This document shows positions 53,373-64,000 of a stretch of DNA of 64,000 bases, in pieces; position 1 is the stretch's first letter; each line of letters starts with the position of its first letter. The stretch covers positions 9,474,667 through 9,538,666 of the forward strand of contig OX422192.1 in NCBI GenBank assembly GCA_949130485.1, read 5' to 3'. Below the pieces are notes generated by a model that made no database searches, was not told where the DNA came from, and saw only the letters and a list, made by a program, of their open reading frames with translations. The translations under genes and the position numbers were made by a program. The DNA comes from Agelas oroides. Its lineage: Eukaryota > Porifera > Demospongiae > Agelasida > Agelasidae.

Positions 53373-56300
53373 AGATCCAGCCATGAGTTTGTCTCATTTT
53401 CCCTGATGTAACAGCTCTTGCCATACACACAGCACACTGGCCTTTGTAGATCATAATTATAGGGCTGTATCTGTAGTCAAGTCACTGTAGCTGTGTAGAC
53501 TGCTGCATGATGATGTGGTTTGCAAAACTCAGGAAGGCTGCAGAGACAACCAAAAACAAGCTGCGAGGCATTTTTTGGTACCTCTAATGCAGTTTGAGAA
53601 TTACATTATGCACTTACAGTCTGCTTTCAAATCTGAGAATACTCACAGTGCATACTGCAAGCGATGAAAAGCTGGGCAGGGCCCTGGAAATGAGGCCAGA
53701 GAAACTCTGGGGAGATGTACATACACCTTCCACAACAATTAACCAGCTCTAGTCACCCTATCTAGTGTAACAGACATATAACTTCAGAGCCTTGTTTTCA
53801 GACCTTCTCACCCTCCAGTTTTGAATTGGTAATCATAACACCTGACTTTGTATACTGTAAGTGATCAAAAACTGGACAGTGGGAAAACCTGGGAGTGAGG
53901 TTAGAAGAGACCATTGATCAACTCTCCTGTAGCCTCGTGCCCAGGCTCCTCCCCATGCCGAAAAGCAGCATGGGGAGGAGCCTGGGCACGAGGCTACTCT
54001 CCTGCAGGACTTGAGAGAATCGAGAGAATATGGTGGAGTGCCACTCACTATTAATTTGACTCAAGTTCTCAACCGTCTGATTTAATGTACATCCCTGAAG
54101 CATGGTAAGTGACATCGTCCAGATACAAGAGACCTCAAAATGAAATACTAGATGAAGATGCTCAGATTCCAATCCACCCAGATAATAAATAGATACTTGC
54201 ACAAACAGCATTTACCGAAATAATCTACCATCTGTGTATGACAGTGCATGACATCATCCATGCAGATACAAGAGACCTCAAAATGAAATACTAAACCATC
54301 TGTGTATGACAGCAGAAGGTACATACCGGTAAGTGTGGCTACAATGAGAAGGCCATCGTGTGACTTGGAGGTCTATTCACAAATGGTGGAGTTCATATGT
54401 TTACATATATCGTAAATATTAACCTTCAGCATTACCAATTTGTAGACAAATATAGACAGATGTTTAGTTGAAGCCAATTATGAATTGCTACTGCTTGTGT
54501 CTGAGGCAGTGGCGTAGCGAAGGCCGGGCCTGGCCGGGCACGTGCCCGGCCAAAGCACCATGTTCGTCCCGCTCATGTAACGCGATCTCGCGCGAAGCAC
54601 GCGCGAGCGCTGGTGTTGTTAAACTCCCTAGAGGCTAATGGGCTAGCGTACTGCAGGTGCCCGGCCAATCCCTCCGATTTTTTGAGCGCCTGGGAACGAG
54701 GCTAACTGCATGAACTCAGTGAGGAGTGTAACAACAAATGCATCAGGAAAAAAACAGCAAGCTATACCTAGTAGGGTACTTTTCTTCAACCCACACACAA
54801 CCAGATATTCTGTCCTCAGACCAGTGGCGTAGCCAGGTAATTGGTAGCGCCTGGTACACACTGTTCGTGCATGCGCGAAGTCTCCTTGGTACAGACAGTC
54901 CTTACTAGTAGACTTCTCTTGTGTTCCTTCTGGCCTGTGAAGCTGTTTTCCATCCCAAGCACTCTGGGTGTACGAGCAAGTGGTGGAAGAGCGTTTATTG
55001 CCCTTGCTGTCCGTCTGAATGATGCGGATCGGTGTTGGTGGGTCTGGTCTGGAGCTCTTCTGGTTTCTGGCTGCTGTCATCGCTAATGAGGACGATGGAT
55101 GTGGCAGATCCTGAGGATATGACATGGAGGTGGCAGCTCCTGTCTACAGACTATAAGTGTATGATGAGAGACCTTTTGACAAGGATGATTCAGTCTGAAT
55201 GAGCGACACAAGACAGTTAGCCTGGTGATGGACTTCTCAGTTGGATTATCTCATTGTTTACCCTGTTGTGTTGTGTTTGTGTCTCCCTTAAACCCTATTT
55301 GTTGACGGATGGATTGGTGAAACTTTCTGGCAAGTCATACAAATCATTGATCTATAGCCTGTGTGGGTGACCATGCCTACTATGAAGTGACCATGCCTAC
55401 TATGAAGTGACCATGCCTCTGCCGCCATATCCACGGATCACCTGTCTCCTTCAAGACGTGACAGCACTAGCATTTCACAAAGGGAACTCCTGTTTATGTT
55501 CTGTGTGTATTGCTTTTTGATGTGTTTTCTGTCTGCTCTGTATTGGGCGAGTTACAGAACTTTGGTAACCTGCATACTATCCGTTTACACTAACCATGCA
55601 CTAACAAAACAGTCCAGTTCAGTTTACCTGCTGATAAGCCATAGTACCGAGTTATGCTCTCTGTGAGATACATTCGGGGGGTTTTAAAATCAAAAATGCT
55701 ATCGCTTTGACAGCAACGGCTTGTATCATCTCGTTCAGGGCGATCGATGAACTTCAACTTAGGGAAAGATTACATCATTCACGTGCCACAGTACAGTGCA
55801 GTGTTTACCTTAGTCTCGTGCCCAGCCGGAAATAACCTACGGAAAATCCGTCTGGTAACATTGCGCGCCTTTCTTGGGCTTTTGCATACGTCAGCAGGGT
55901 TTGAACGCGGCCGGCGCTGGCCATATATGGACGTTCTCACCTCTACATGGCTTCAATTATCACCAATTAGCATCCGCACAAGCGCTAGGGCGCCAGTGGG
56001 CCGCCCTAGTAATTGGACATGCTACAATTTGATTGGCACGTTCAAATAACTCCGTCGTAAGTAGAAAAGCCCTAGCCTCGTTCCCAGGCCTTCCCCGTTT
56101 TTCGCGCTCTTCGCTAGGTTACATTGTCGCAAAAGTGTGCGTTAGCCAAGAAATTCGTCACCAGACCGTTTCTCCTCGGGAGAGGGTGGGGTCTGGGGAC
56201 GAGACTATGGACAAACGGGCGAATAATTTTTGCAAGCGAAGAGCTGAGTGTTTTCATCGCTTCCTCGTCATCGTTTCGACGGAGCATGGTCAATGGCAGG

Positions 56301-56439
56301 CATCTTTCACACCGGAGAAATTGACTGACAAACCGAGGTTAGTGTAACGGAGTAGATTTTACGGAAGTTTCTAAGTTCCCCAAAGGTTCAAAGGTTCATC
56401 GATAACGCCCAACATGGAGCACGATTGCTTACATACACC
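53373..56439. other. Non-coding repeat-rich region
   Basis: No gene recognised. It contains a perfect 30-base-arm palindrome at 53929-53997. Two hAT-like end motifs, cagtggcgtagc, lie at 54507 and 54823. Copies of cgcctgggaacgaggct (54688) and tagcctcgttcccaggcctt (56073) are present, and a triple gaccatgcctactatgaagt at 55370-55415. A 48-codon open stretch from ATG 56205 has no recognisable features. Confidence 0.5.
53929..53997. repeat. Perfect palindrome, GTAGCCTCGTGCCCAGG ends
   Basis: gtagcctcgtgcccaggctc pairs exactly with the right end; total arms are ~30 bases around a short gccgaaaagcagc centre. Confidence 0.9.
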
Positions 56440-57200
56440 AAACACATACATTAAAAGACATTCCAAAAGGCATACACAAATTTAACGTCGCCAGAAATAA
56501 GTCTTTCCGGTGCAGTCATCTCATTTAGGTTCAGTCTATTCATATGCTGCTCCAACACGTGTTCCAGCGCAGAAGTAGCCAGGTTCACTTGATCACAGAG
56601 ATGACAGGGCTTCCTTCCTTGGCCATGACTACTGATCAACCTTGACATCACTTGCAGGCCTCTAGTGTGCCGCAGTCCCAAGTCAAGAGCCATATCCCAC
56701 AACCTCAACCATCCTCCATTTCTTGCCACCGCTGCAATCTGTGGAGCCTTCCCTTCACACAACTCAATCCTCTTCTCTCTGTCCAGCTGCCTAATCACCT
56801 TCTTCACCTCTTTCATGTTGATCTGGTCTGGATCTCCACCTAATATCTTATCTGTGAACTGAGTCCCGAAACCCTCTTCAAGTTCTCTACATTCCTTGAC
56901 CAGACACAACGAAGCAACGTCATCCACCATTGACCTCATAGCAGCTCCACCCACTCCAGTAGCACCATCCCTCACCATCCTCTTCAAGAACCCTAGTTTC
57001 CTGACCAGCAATCGGGACCTTACCGACTCCATCTCTAGAGTAGTGACTGCGGCTGTATTGGAGTGATGCTTTGGCCATCTTAATGCCCTCTTTGCCAACT
57101 CCCCCAAACAGGCCTCCAACTGCTGCATTATCTACTCTGTCACAATCCAATTCTCACAACCATATAGAAGAACTGGAACCACACGTCTCCACTACTGACC
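56440..57200 (-). pseudogene. C-terminal relic of a LINE ORF2
   Basis: Minus-strand frame of 225 codons (56451-57128), preceded in frame by VPVLLYGCENWIVTE and a stop. It reads LEACLGELAKRALRWPKHHS, LVRKLGFLKRMVRDG, and the zinc-binding end PCHLCDQVNLATSALEHVLE plus H. This is the region after the RT domain in many non-LTR elements. No RT domain remains. Confidence 0.7.
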
Positions 57201-57539
57201 TTGTTGACAAGGGACTAAGGTCACCCTGAAAAGCCCCAATGCTTCCAAAGTCAAAGAAGGCTCTCCAGGGGGTGTCGCGCATGCGCAAACAGTGTGTACC
57301 AGGCACTCCCTCCGATTTTTCGAGCCCCTGGGAACGAGGCTAGTCAAAAAGATTACCTTGGCTCATACTACACATTTTAGTAACCATGACATTGCACTTT
57401 GGAAAGGCAATTTTAACATGCAATGCCTTAATCTATCATTGCAAAACCTGACTGCACCAGCATACCACTCAACCCAAAAGATTCTATGTATAAGACACTC
57501 TCACAGATATCCCACTCTTCCATGGCTCTATAATAGATA

Positions 57540-57775
57540 CCTGGTTCTATAGAACTTTACTACACTCTACTGGACTCTACCGCACCCTACCATGGCTCTA
57601 TTAGAACTTGACTTGGCTCCACCCCACTCTACCATGGCTCTACTAGACTCCACTGTCTCTAACCCATTCTACTGTTGTGCTACCTCGTTCTATTACACTC
57701 TATTAGACTTCTACCTTACTCTACCCAACTCTACCATGGCTCTACCTCTTTCAACTAGACTCTACTGTACATCAT
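57540..57775. repeat. Degenerate tandem CTCTAC / CTCTACCATGGCT repeat
   Basis: Dozens of irregular tctac/ctctac units, with ctaccatggctcta recurring at ~57587, 57628 and 57731. Confidence 0.7.
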
Positions 57776-59252
57776 ACCACATGGCATGCCCTGTTGCTTG
57801 ATAGTAAAGATCCAAGCAGTGTAGCCTGTGTATTACAAAACTTGCTTTCCAGGTTTGCAGTTAGACCATGTGAAACGTTGCTTTGCAGTTCCTGGCTGAT
57901 TTCCTGGGACGGACAGTATTGTCTCACTTATTTTGTATGTAACTATTCAAGTGAAGCTACTGTCTGGTTACCAGTAGAGTTTCATCAGCCAAGGGTTGAT
58001 TGTTATTGTAATACACCTTGCTATTTGTTTATCAAACTGGTATAACTCACATGATAGTACATGTAAGCTTAATCACACTGAACAGTAGTTAGTCCTACAG
58101 GGACATTATAAACTTATGCATGCATAGTAGTTTGTGGGTGGTACACTCTGGCCCTTCAGCTCATATCCAGTGCACCAACACTCTGCTTGAGATATTCTGT
58201 GTAAAGTTGTGACTGCAAGAAGATCAGATATTAAGTGATTAGTCCATATTCATATAATCACCAAGACTTGCTGCTTAGGAATGTATTGAACACTAAGCAG
58301 AGATGACTCTGTAACAAAAATTTGTTCATGAGCAACAGTAAAAGCTCTGTTAATGTGCCAAACGGAGTGTACGCTTGTCTACTAGGGATAGGTGTTTTGA
58401 AGCAAAAAGGAACCTGGAATGAGCTGGTGGAATAACACTCAAAATAGGCCTATCTTATATAGTCATTTTGCACCAATCTCTTATGATTTGCATGTTAGTT
58501 CCATTTGCATATTCTGGGGGAGTACTACCATACAAGGTGCATAACTGGATGTATGAGATATGGAAGAGATGGTCACAGCAACATTTGTGGTGTGTTGTGT
58601 GGGTAGATCAAAGTACTACTTTGTGCCACATTTCTCATACTAAGCTAGAGCGGTCATATGTCAGAGGCACTGTATCAGAGATACAGTGCCTCTGACATCT
58701 AGTGTAGTCTAGATACAATACCCCTGATGTCACTTGCAACAGTGAAACTAGACAGATTTCTGACTTGAAAATATCGCAATGCTGCTTTATCTTTATGTGT
58801 AGCTGTATTGCAAGACAAGACACTAAGAAGTTACTTTGTTGCTCAGAATGGTTTGAAGATTGAACAAATTAGTTATTGTACTTGGTACTGGAGCATGTCT
58901 CAAATGAGGCTATAAAAAAGGCTTTTCTTGCATCTTAGAAAATGAACAAGCTTTGTAAATGAACAGTGATAAATAATTTTGTAAAGTGTGCACAATGGTG
59001 AGGTGGAGTCAGTATGTGGCTAATGTCAAATTGCTAGGCTAGAGGAAGCAACAAACACCCAACCTTAATACAAACACTTCGCCATTCTCCATTTTTGCTA
59101 GGTTCTAATACTCTACAGTTGGAATAGGCATAGCTTTTGGATTTGTGAGTATCTTTGGGTACAATAAAATAGTATACTGCTATAGTAACAGCATCTGATG
59201 TTCACATATATAGTCAAGTCAATTTAAGGAATATACACAAAAGAGCATTTAC
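57776..59252. other. No gene recognised
   Basis: AT-rich sequence with no supported exon except the short hairpin noted separately. It may be the 3' part or last intron of the membrane-protein gene to its right. Confidence 0.4.
58658..58698. repeat. Perfect hairpin with 19-base arms
   Basis: atgtcagaggcactgtatc is followed directly by its exact inverted copy. Confidence 0.9.
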
Positions 59253-62200
59253 CTTTTTTCTTTTAACATAGTCATTCACGTAGACTCGCTTCTCCGTAAG
59301 AGATTTGTTCTCCTTGCGGCTCATTGTAGGCACAGTTCTGGTATAAAGGAAAACACATGGTACTGTGTGACTAGCTATATACCAAAGACAGAGCATATTA
59401 TTCACGTTCTTAAAACAACACTGTACACAGTCTTTCATAGCCTTCTACCCAGATCTTCTACCCAGATCTCTCCTCATTACTTGCAGTAGATCTACTAGTG
59501 CTGGGAAAAGACCTGGTAAACTTGTCACATGTAGTGATATACCCTGGATCTCAAGTAGACATCTGGAGGCACGGTAAAATCATGGAATATTTAGTTCAGC
59601 CTGGTTGTTGATAAATAGCACTATAATGGTTTAATTATCAGCTGCTGGCATTGCAGTGGTCTTTTAGTGTATGGTTAAAGGTGAGCTGCAAAACAGTGGT
59701 CACTTTTCTACATTTCAAGACGTCCAGTTTAGGTCTTCGGCCACTGTAGTAGTATTGCAAGTGACAAGAGGTGGTTGAAAGCCTGGGTATGAGGCTACGG
59801 GTTTGTCATGCAGCCACTTGAGAACAGGATACACCTTGCCCTACCTGCAACTCCACAGTTACCTACTTCTTGTATAATTATTTATTACAAAACCCTAATG
59901 TTTACTACCACTAAGAAGATATTTCATAGATGGTAGATACCCACTTTAACAGCTAAGCTACCTATTAGAAAAAGGCAATATCCTCACTAGAAGTATAGGT
60001 GACCATGCAAGTAGGCAATGCAGGGTATTTGTCCTGGGAAGCTAGCATGAGTGCTCAGACCAGAACTTGAACTAGAAGAGCAACCTGGCTTGTCTGTCTT
60101 GGATACTTAGTAAACTTGAAGAACCAGACCATGTAATGTAGCTGTTTAACTTGTGTCAAGAGAAATCCAGGTGATTTGTTCACTGTCATTTGTGTACATA
60201 CATACAATGTCACTTATTGCACAGTTTATGAGGACCCAGTTGTGACACAATCTAGTGTCCTCCTACCAGTCTTAGTAGCCTTACATAACCATGACCATGC
60301 CAGGGGTCTAAGTAGCTTAGTGGTAGCTAAGGGTGTCCGACAGAAGGTCTTGTGATCAAATTCAAGCTGGATCCTGGATTTTTCCTATTTCTAGTCTCTT
60401 TGTTGGCACATCATATCATTATTCATGAGCACCTACTGTTGCTTACAGTACATAACACCAAGCTTCTACATCTAATATTTATCTCAATGAACAACAGGAG
60501 GGAACCAAGTGAGTATGCTTTGGTTAATTATCTACAAGGCTCCAAGTATTAATGCATTACTTTAGCATACAGTTCAGAGCAAAGAAGCATATGAGAGTGA
60601 CTAGTGAATGACTCTTATCTGCATATTGTACCTAGCACTACACATCAGCAAAAGGGTATTGCCTACAAATAACTGCAAGCTATGTATTATGCATAGTCAG
60701 TGCCATGTGTTCCTGGAGCTCTTCCAGAAAGAGTATGAAAACTGAACATGGACCAACAGGGAAGCAAAGGGCCCTGTCAAACTCAAATGTTTAACAGCAC
60801 AGCTGCTACTTCTTGGTATTGGCTAACTGCTGTTGTACACTGTGACCCACTTGCAATGTCTTTTTGAGTGTACATGTCCCTCTTAATGTGACTGACTTCT
60901 GAAAGTTAATTGCATATTGCATGTAAGTTGAACATGTGTAGTTCCCTCTGAGCTACATTTTACCTTGAACTCCTGCGAGCTAAGAGCAACAGGAGTGCTG
61001 ACATTGCAGCAGATAGGACCCATAAGTGAAAGCGATAGGAGGATGGGATAGACAGCCAGATTCTTGAAAAGTGACCCTATGAAGGAATATTACAACAGCA
61101 TTATGCCAAACAGTTCACTCTGTAATATTGATACATTAACATGAAGGATCAAAGTAGCCTTGTTTCCAGCCTTCACCCCCCAAGCTTCCTCAGTATTGAA
61201 ATGTTGGGAGGGTCTCATGATGTGAGTGATAAATAATCATGGGATTAATGTCTACATATACTATCACCCAAGGTCAGAGTCATGTTTTGATGATATTGAG
61301 GCAAGAAAGGAAAGTGAAAAGGTTGCAAATGTTGGGAATCAAAGCTCAAGCCAAGAGCCCTGGGTTTGATACCTGACAACTACTACCTCTTCACTGTCCT
61401 ATATTTCACCTCACAACATCAAGATATAATAATGTTTATTTCCAGCTGAAATGTTTAACGCAATCACGAAGTTTGTATTTTTGACTACATTATACTTATA
61501 GTAGTGAATGGAAGGCATTCTGGGCTGAACCTGAGTGAGTGCATGTGCAAAACATGCAGCAGCAGCCACCTCATGAGTATACTTTGGCTAACACTGAAGC
61601 TAAATAGGATCTTCTACCACCAACTTTGGAGCAGCTCACTCTTTAACCCAGAGGTTATTGAGAACATCACCTGTGTAACTTGATTGATGTGCCGTGCCTA
61701 GAATAGCTGTCCATGCCCACAACACAGCAAGTGCCAGCTAGTGGCCACTTAGCCAACATTTTTGTCCGCAACCACACAACACGGCAAGTGCCTGCAAGCA
61801 AGCCACTGCTTCAGCAATGTTCGCTGTCCACACCCGCACAACATGGCAAGTATCAGCTAGCGGCTACTCATGCTTTCTATAAAATGAACACCCAAGACAC
61901 TGCCTTCGGAAGTGGCTTGTTCTGTTGCTGTCCTTCTGGATAGCTACATACACTAAAGTCTTCTTGACCTTGCTTTGAACCAGTAGATTGCTCTCTCTTC
62001 ACTTTAAACTCAAAGTTTAGATGTATAGAAAGGCATAACATATTAGCGTACATACGCATGCACAATGCAGTCCCACTAGTGTCGGGCTTGCTTAGGCTCT
62101 CCCTTTACAGATGAGTGAAAGAAGCTTAGACAGTGAGTGAAGAGTGAACCTACACACCTCCATGGTCACATAGTGGCAGCATATACTATTACAGTCTGTT

Positions 62201-63343
62201 TGATCAGATTCCCTTAAGGTGGCGGGTAAATAATTTCACAAGAAAATTATCTGCCATATATAAAATGTCTCATCTTACTAGTTGTGCAATCACTTACAGC
62301 CAAACTTGATATTCAAGTACTGTATGGCAAGTACTATCTGTGTAACAAATCTTGATACCATGCTACAGAAAATAGCGCGGAGAGCAGTGGTTGAGTTTTA
62401 CAATTTTTCATCACGTTTCACTCGCACGGTACGCGAGCCACATACTCCATTCTTGGCGAGGAGAAAGTTCAACAGTCGCTAGAGGGGGCTACGTAGAGTT
62501 TTGGTCATAAGCTGTAAAGCTTAACGGATGGCGAGTTGAAACTGTTATTGGACAGTCACTTTTTGTGGCGTTTCGCGGTACGAACTCTCCCCGGCATTTG
62601 TTAGTCACGAATACTTTACGTTACCCCCTCGACTAACCACTGGAGAAGCTGTTTATAGTAAAGAGAGTTGCTAAAGTTGTTTACCTAATTCATGAAGCGT
62701 CACGAAAAAATGTATCCCTAGCCTTCTCGGTGGGTGTGGCCATTGATGTACGGCAATCGACGACGTAGAAACTTCTCAGGGTTTCCTTCATGCTTTTGTC
62801 GCTTGTAATACGGCTGTACGGCTAGGTAACTCTTCGATATTAAGCTACTGAAGCAGCTGCTACAGTGATTTGCTTCATTCAAGAAGAAAAATTAGCTGTA
62901 CAATGGTGGCCGTAAACCGGAAACAATTATTGCGCTTGCGTGGATAGCTTACCCGCCACCTTAAGTGTATGGAGTGCTAGCATTGAGTACCTATGATCTT
63001 ACATGAAGCAGAATGAACACACCTATGTGGCTGTTTTACAATGCTTACCCACATTCAACTATGTACTTTTTCTACCCCGACATCACTCACATGATAAGAG
63101 TTTCAGGTCCTAGCTACTTGCTTTTGTGTATTGCAAGTGATGGGAAGCTAAGTGGGGGTGTTGGAACGAGGTTATGGCAACAGCGAGGTACTCACCACAT
63201 ATAAATGCAGTGCTCCTAGGTTGGTGAATGACTCCAAAAGTTGCTGCACAAATGGGCTAGACACCAGCAGTAACATGAAGAAAGCTACCAAATACAGGAG
63301 TAGCCCTTGACATCTGGCAGAAAAGTTGGATCGTCTCATCTGC
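59253..63343 (-). CDS. Unknown multi-pass membrane protein, partial
   Basis: Three exons in consistent phase: 63196-63343, 60964-61076 and 59253-59337. Exon A encodes a span (CQGLLLYLVAFFMLLLVSS) and then PFVQQLLESFTNLGALHLYV. Exon B reads GHFSRIWLSIPSSYRFHLWV with a second span, LSAAMSALLLLLARRSSR. Exon C is soluble and basic (TVPTMSRKENKSLTEKRVYV, NDYVKRKK). Both ends of the gene are missing or unrecognised; 5' exons lie beyond the window or after 63,343. Introns of 1.6 and 2.1 kb are much longer than elsewhere in the window. I do not recognise the family. Confidence 0.5.
60305..60378 (+). repeat. tRNA-derived SINE fragment
   Basis: A-box-like tagcttagtggtagctaag and B-box-like gatcaaattcaagc at tRNA-like spacing, in an intron. 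A second B-box-like ggtttgatacc lies at ~61364. Confidence 0.5.
62218..62960. mobile_element. TTAA-flanked (piggyBac-like) MITE
   Basis: Ends ggtggcgggtaa and inverted ttacccgccacc, each directly flanked by TTAA (62214-62217, 62961-62964). 743 bases, without a transposase. Confidence 0.8.
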
Positions 63344-63641
63344 CTGAAAGAGAATGTCAGAAAGCAAAGGCATATAAAAAAAGAGACTCCTTTAAAGATA
63401 TTCATGGCAAGGAGAGTATTATGAGACATACAGAGGTCAAAGAAATGAGTACCATCTATCTTCCAATAAAATGATTTCAACTCCATTATCTGCTAGATTA
63501 GATTCCAGAACCCACTTCTTCCCCTCAACTGGAGATGCCCAGTAGAGCATTTACCCCAGTAGAGCATTTACCCAGGTGTGGGTATCTCTGTGCAAAGGAC
63601 TAAGTGCTGTATATTATATATAGTGGTAAGTGAAAAGGATG

Positions 63642-63705
63642 GCAGCTGTAGTGAATTGAACCCAGGACACATGATGGTGCCAGTGTTCTGCCACTGGGCT
63701 ACAAG
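63642..63705 (-). repeat. tRNA-derived SINE fragment
   Basis: Minus strand: tagcccagtggcagaacact (A-box region) and gggttcaattc (B-box) at tRNA-like spacing. Arms do not form a full cloverleaf. Confidence 0.5.
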
Positions 63706-64000
63706 AACTGGACAACCACCAGCCCTCACAGTCCTTTATATGCACGTACTACCTATAGCATCTAACTCTCCTTATTTCCAATGTGAGGCAAGATGTTCTA
63801 AGTATATATAGGAATTTTCAAAATAGTCATTCACTTGATTTAAACTGATGCCTAGCACATTACACCATGGGTGTGGTTGAAAATGAAGACACCCAATCAA
63901 CAGTGAACCAATGACTTTCTCCTATACCACCACACGATCATACCCTGCAAGAGATTGTCTTGTTTCAATTGTCTGTACTGTTCATCTTCTCTCCTGTTTC

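Noticed and set aside
56205..56347. 48-codon open frame MDKRANNFCKRRAECF..
   Set aside because: No recognised domain or splice partner and located in repeat-rich sequence.

Overview
This window is nuclear DNA from an animal with a compact genome. Genes carry many short introns with GT-AG borders (often 60-400 bases), lie close together and are often head to head, and the gene set is metazoan (ZMYND12, ELOVL6-like, EBP, LRPPRC, NEK2, a formin, AKT, BAG3-like, LIN52, ENT). No sequence names the species. Short introns, tight spacing and heavy MITE load would suit a sponge (demosponge) or another early-branching invertebrate; this is inference. I derived exon borders by eye from splice sites, reading-phase continuity and family similarity, so individual borders may be off by a few bases.

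Left half (1-34.4 kb) is gene-rich. In order: ZMYND12 (-), ELOVL6-like elongase (+), EBP sterol isomerase (-, 5' end lost in a gap), LRPPRC (-, 3' end lost in the same gap), NEK2 (+), a CR1/L2-like retrotransposon with an exact 15-base target duplication, a DEP-FH1-FH2 formin (+), AKT (-), a RING-TKL kinase-beta-thymosin protein (+), an unknown secreted protein (-), a BAG3-like WW-BAG protein (-), LIN52 (+) and an equilibrative nucleoside transporter (-, 5' end in a second gap). Four gene pairs share short divergent promoters. ZMYND12/ELOVL carries an RFX-type X-box, LRPPRC/NEK2 an E-box, CCAAT and CHR-like motif, and AKT/RING-kinase a perfect CRE.

Right half (34.6-64 kb) is mostly mobile DNA. 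A satellite array with period 146+15n precedes a 12-kb transposon (37.775-49.777 kb) with ~190-base inverted ends. That element carries degraded THAP-DDE transposase and YqaJ-nuclease-like genes. It was later hit by a CR1/L2-like LINE, a 634-base MITE and a pogo/Tigger-like element, and the pogo element was itself hit by a 5-kb LINE whose ORF1 contains a SAND domain. From 50 to 58 kb there are MITEs, foldbacks and a LINE relic. From 59.2 to 63.4 kb three exons of an unknown multi-pass membrane protein lie in long introns that hold SINE fragments and a TTAA-flanked MITE.

Strongest candidates for something undescribed: the RING-kinase-beta-thymosin protein (22.1-27.0 kb), the SAND-domain LINE ORF1 (43.4-44.6 kb), the DEP-formin (12.7-17.5 kb) and the nested THAP/YqaJ transposon.
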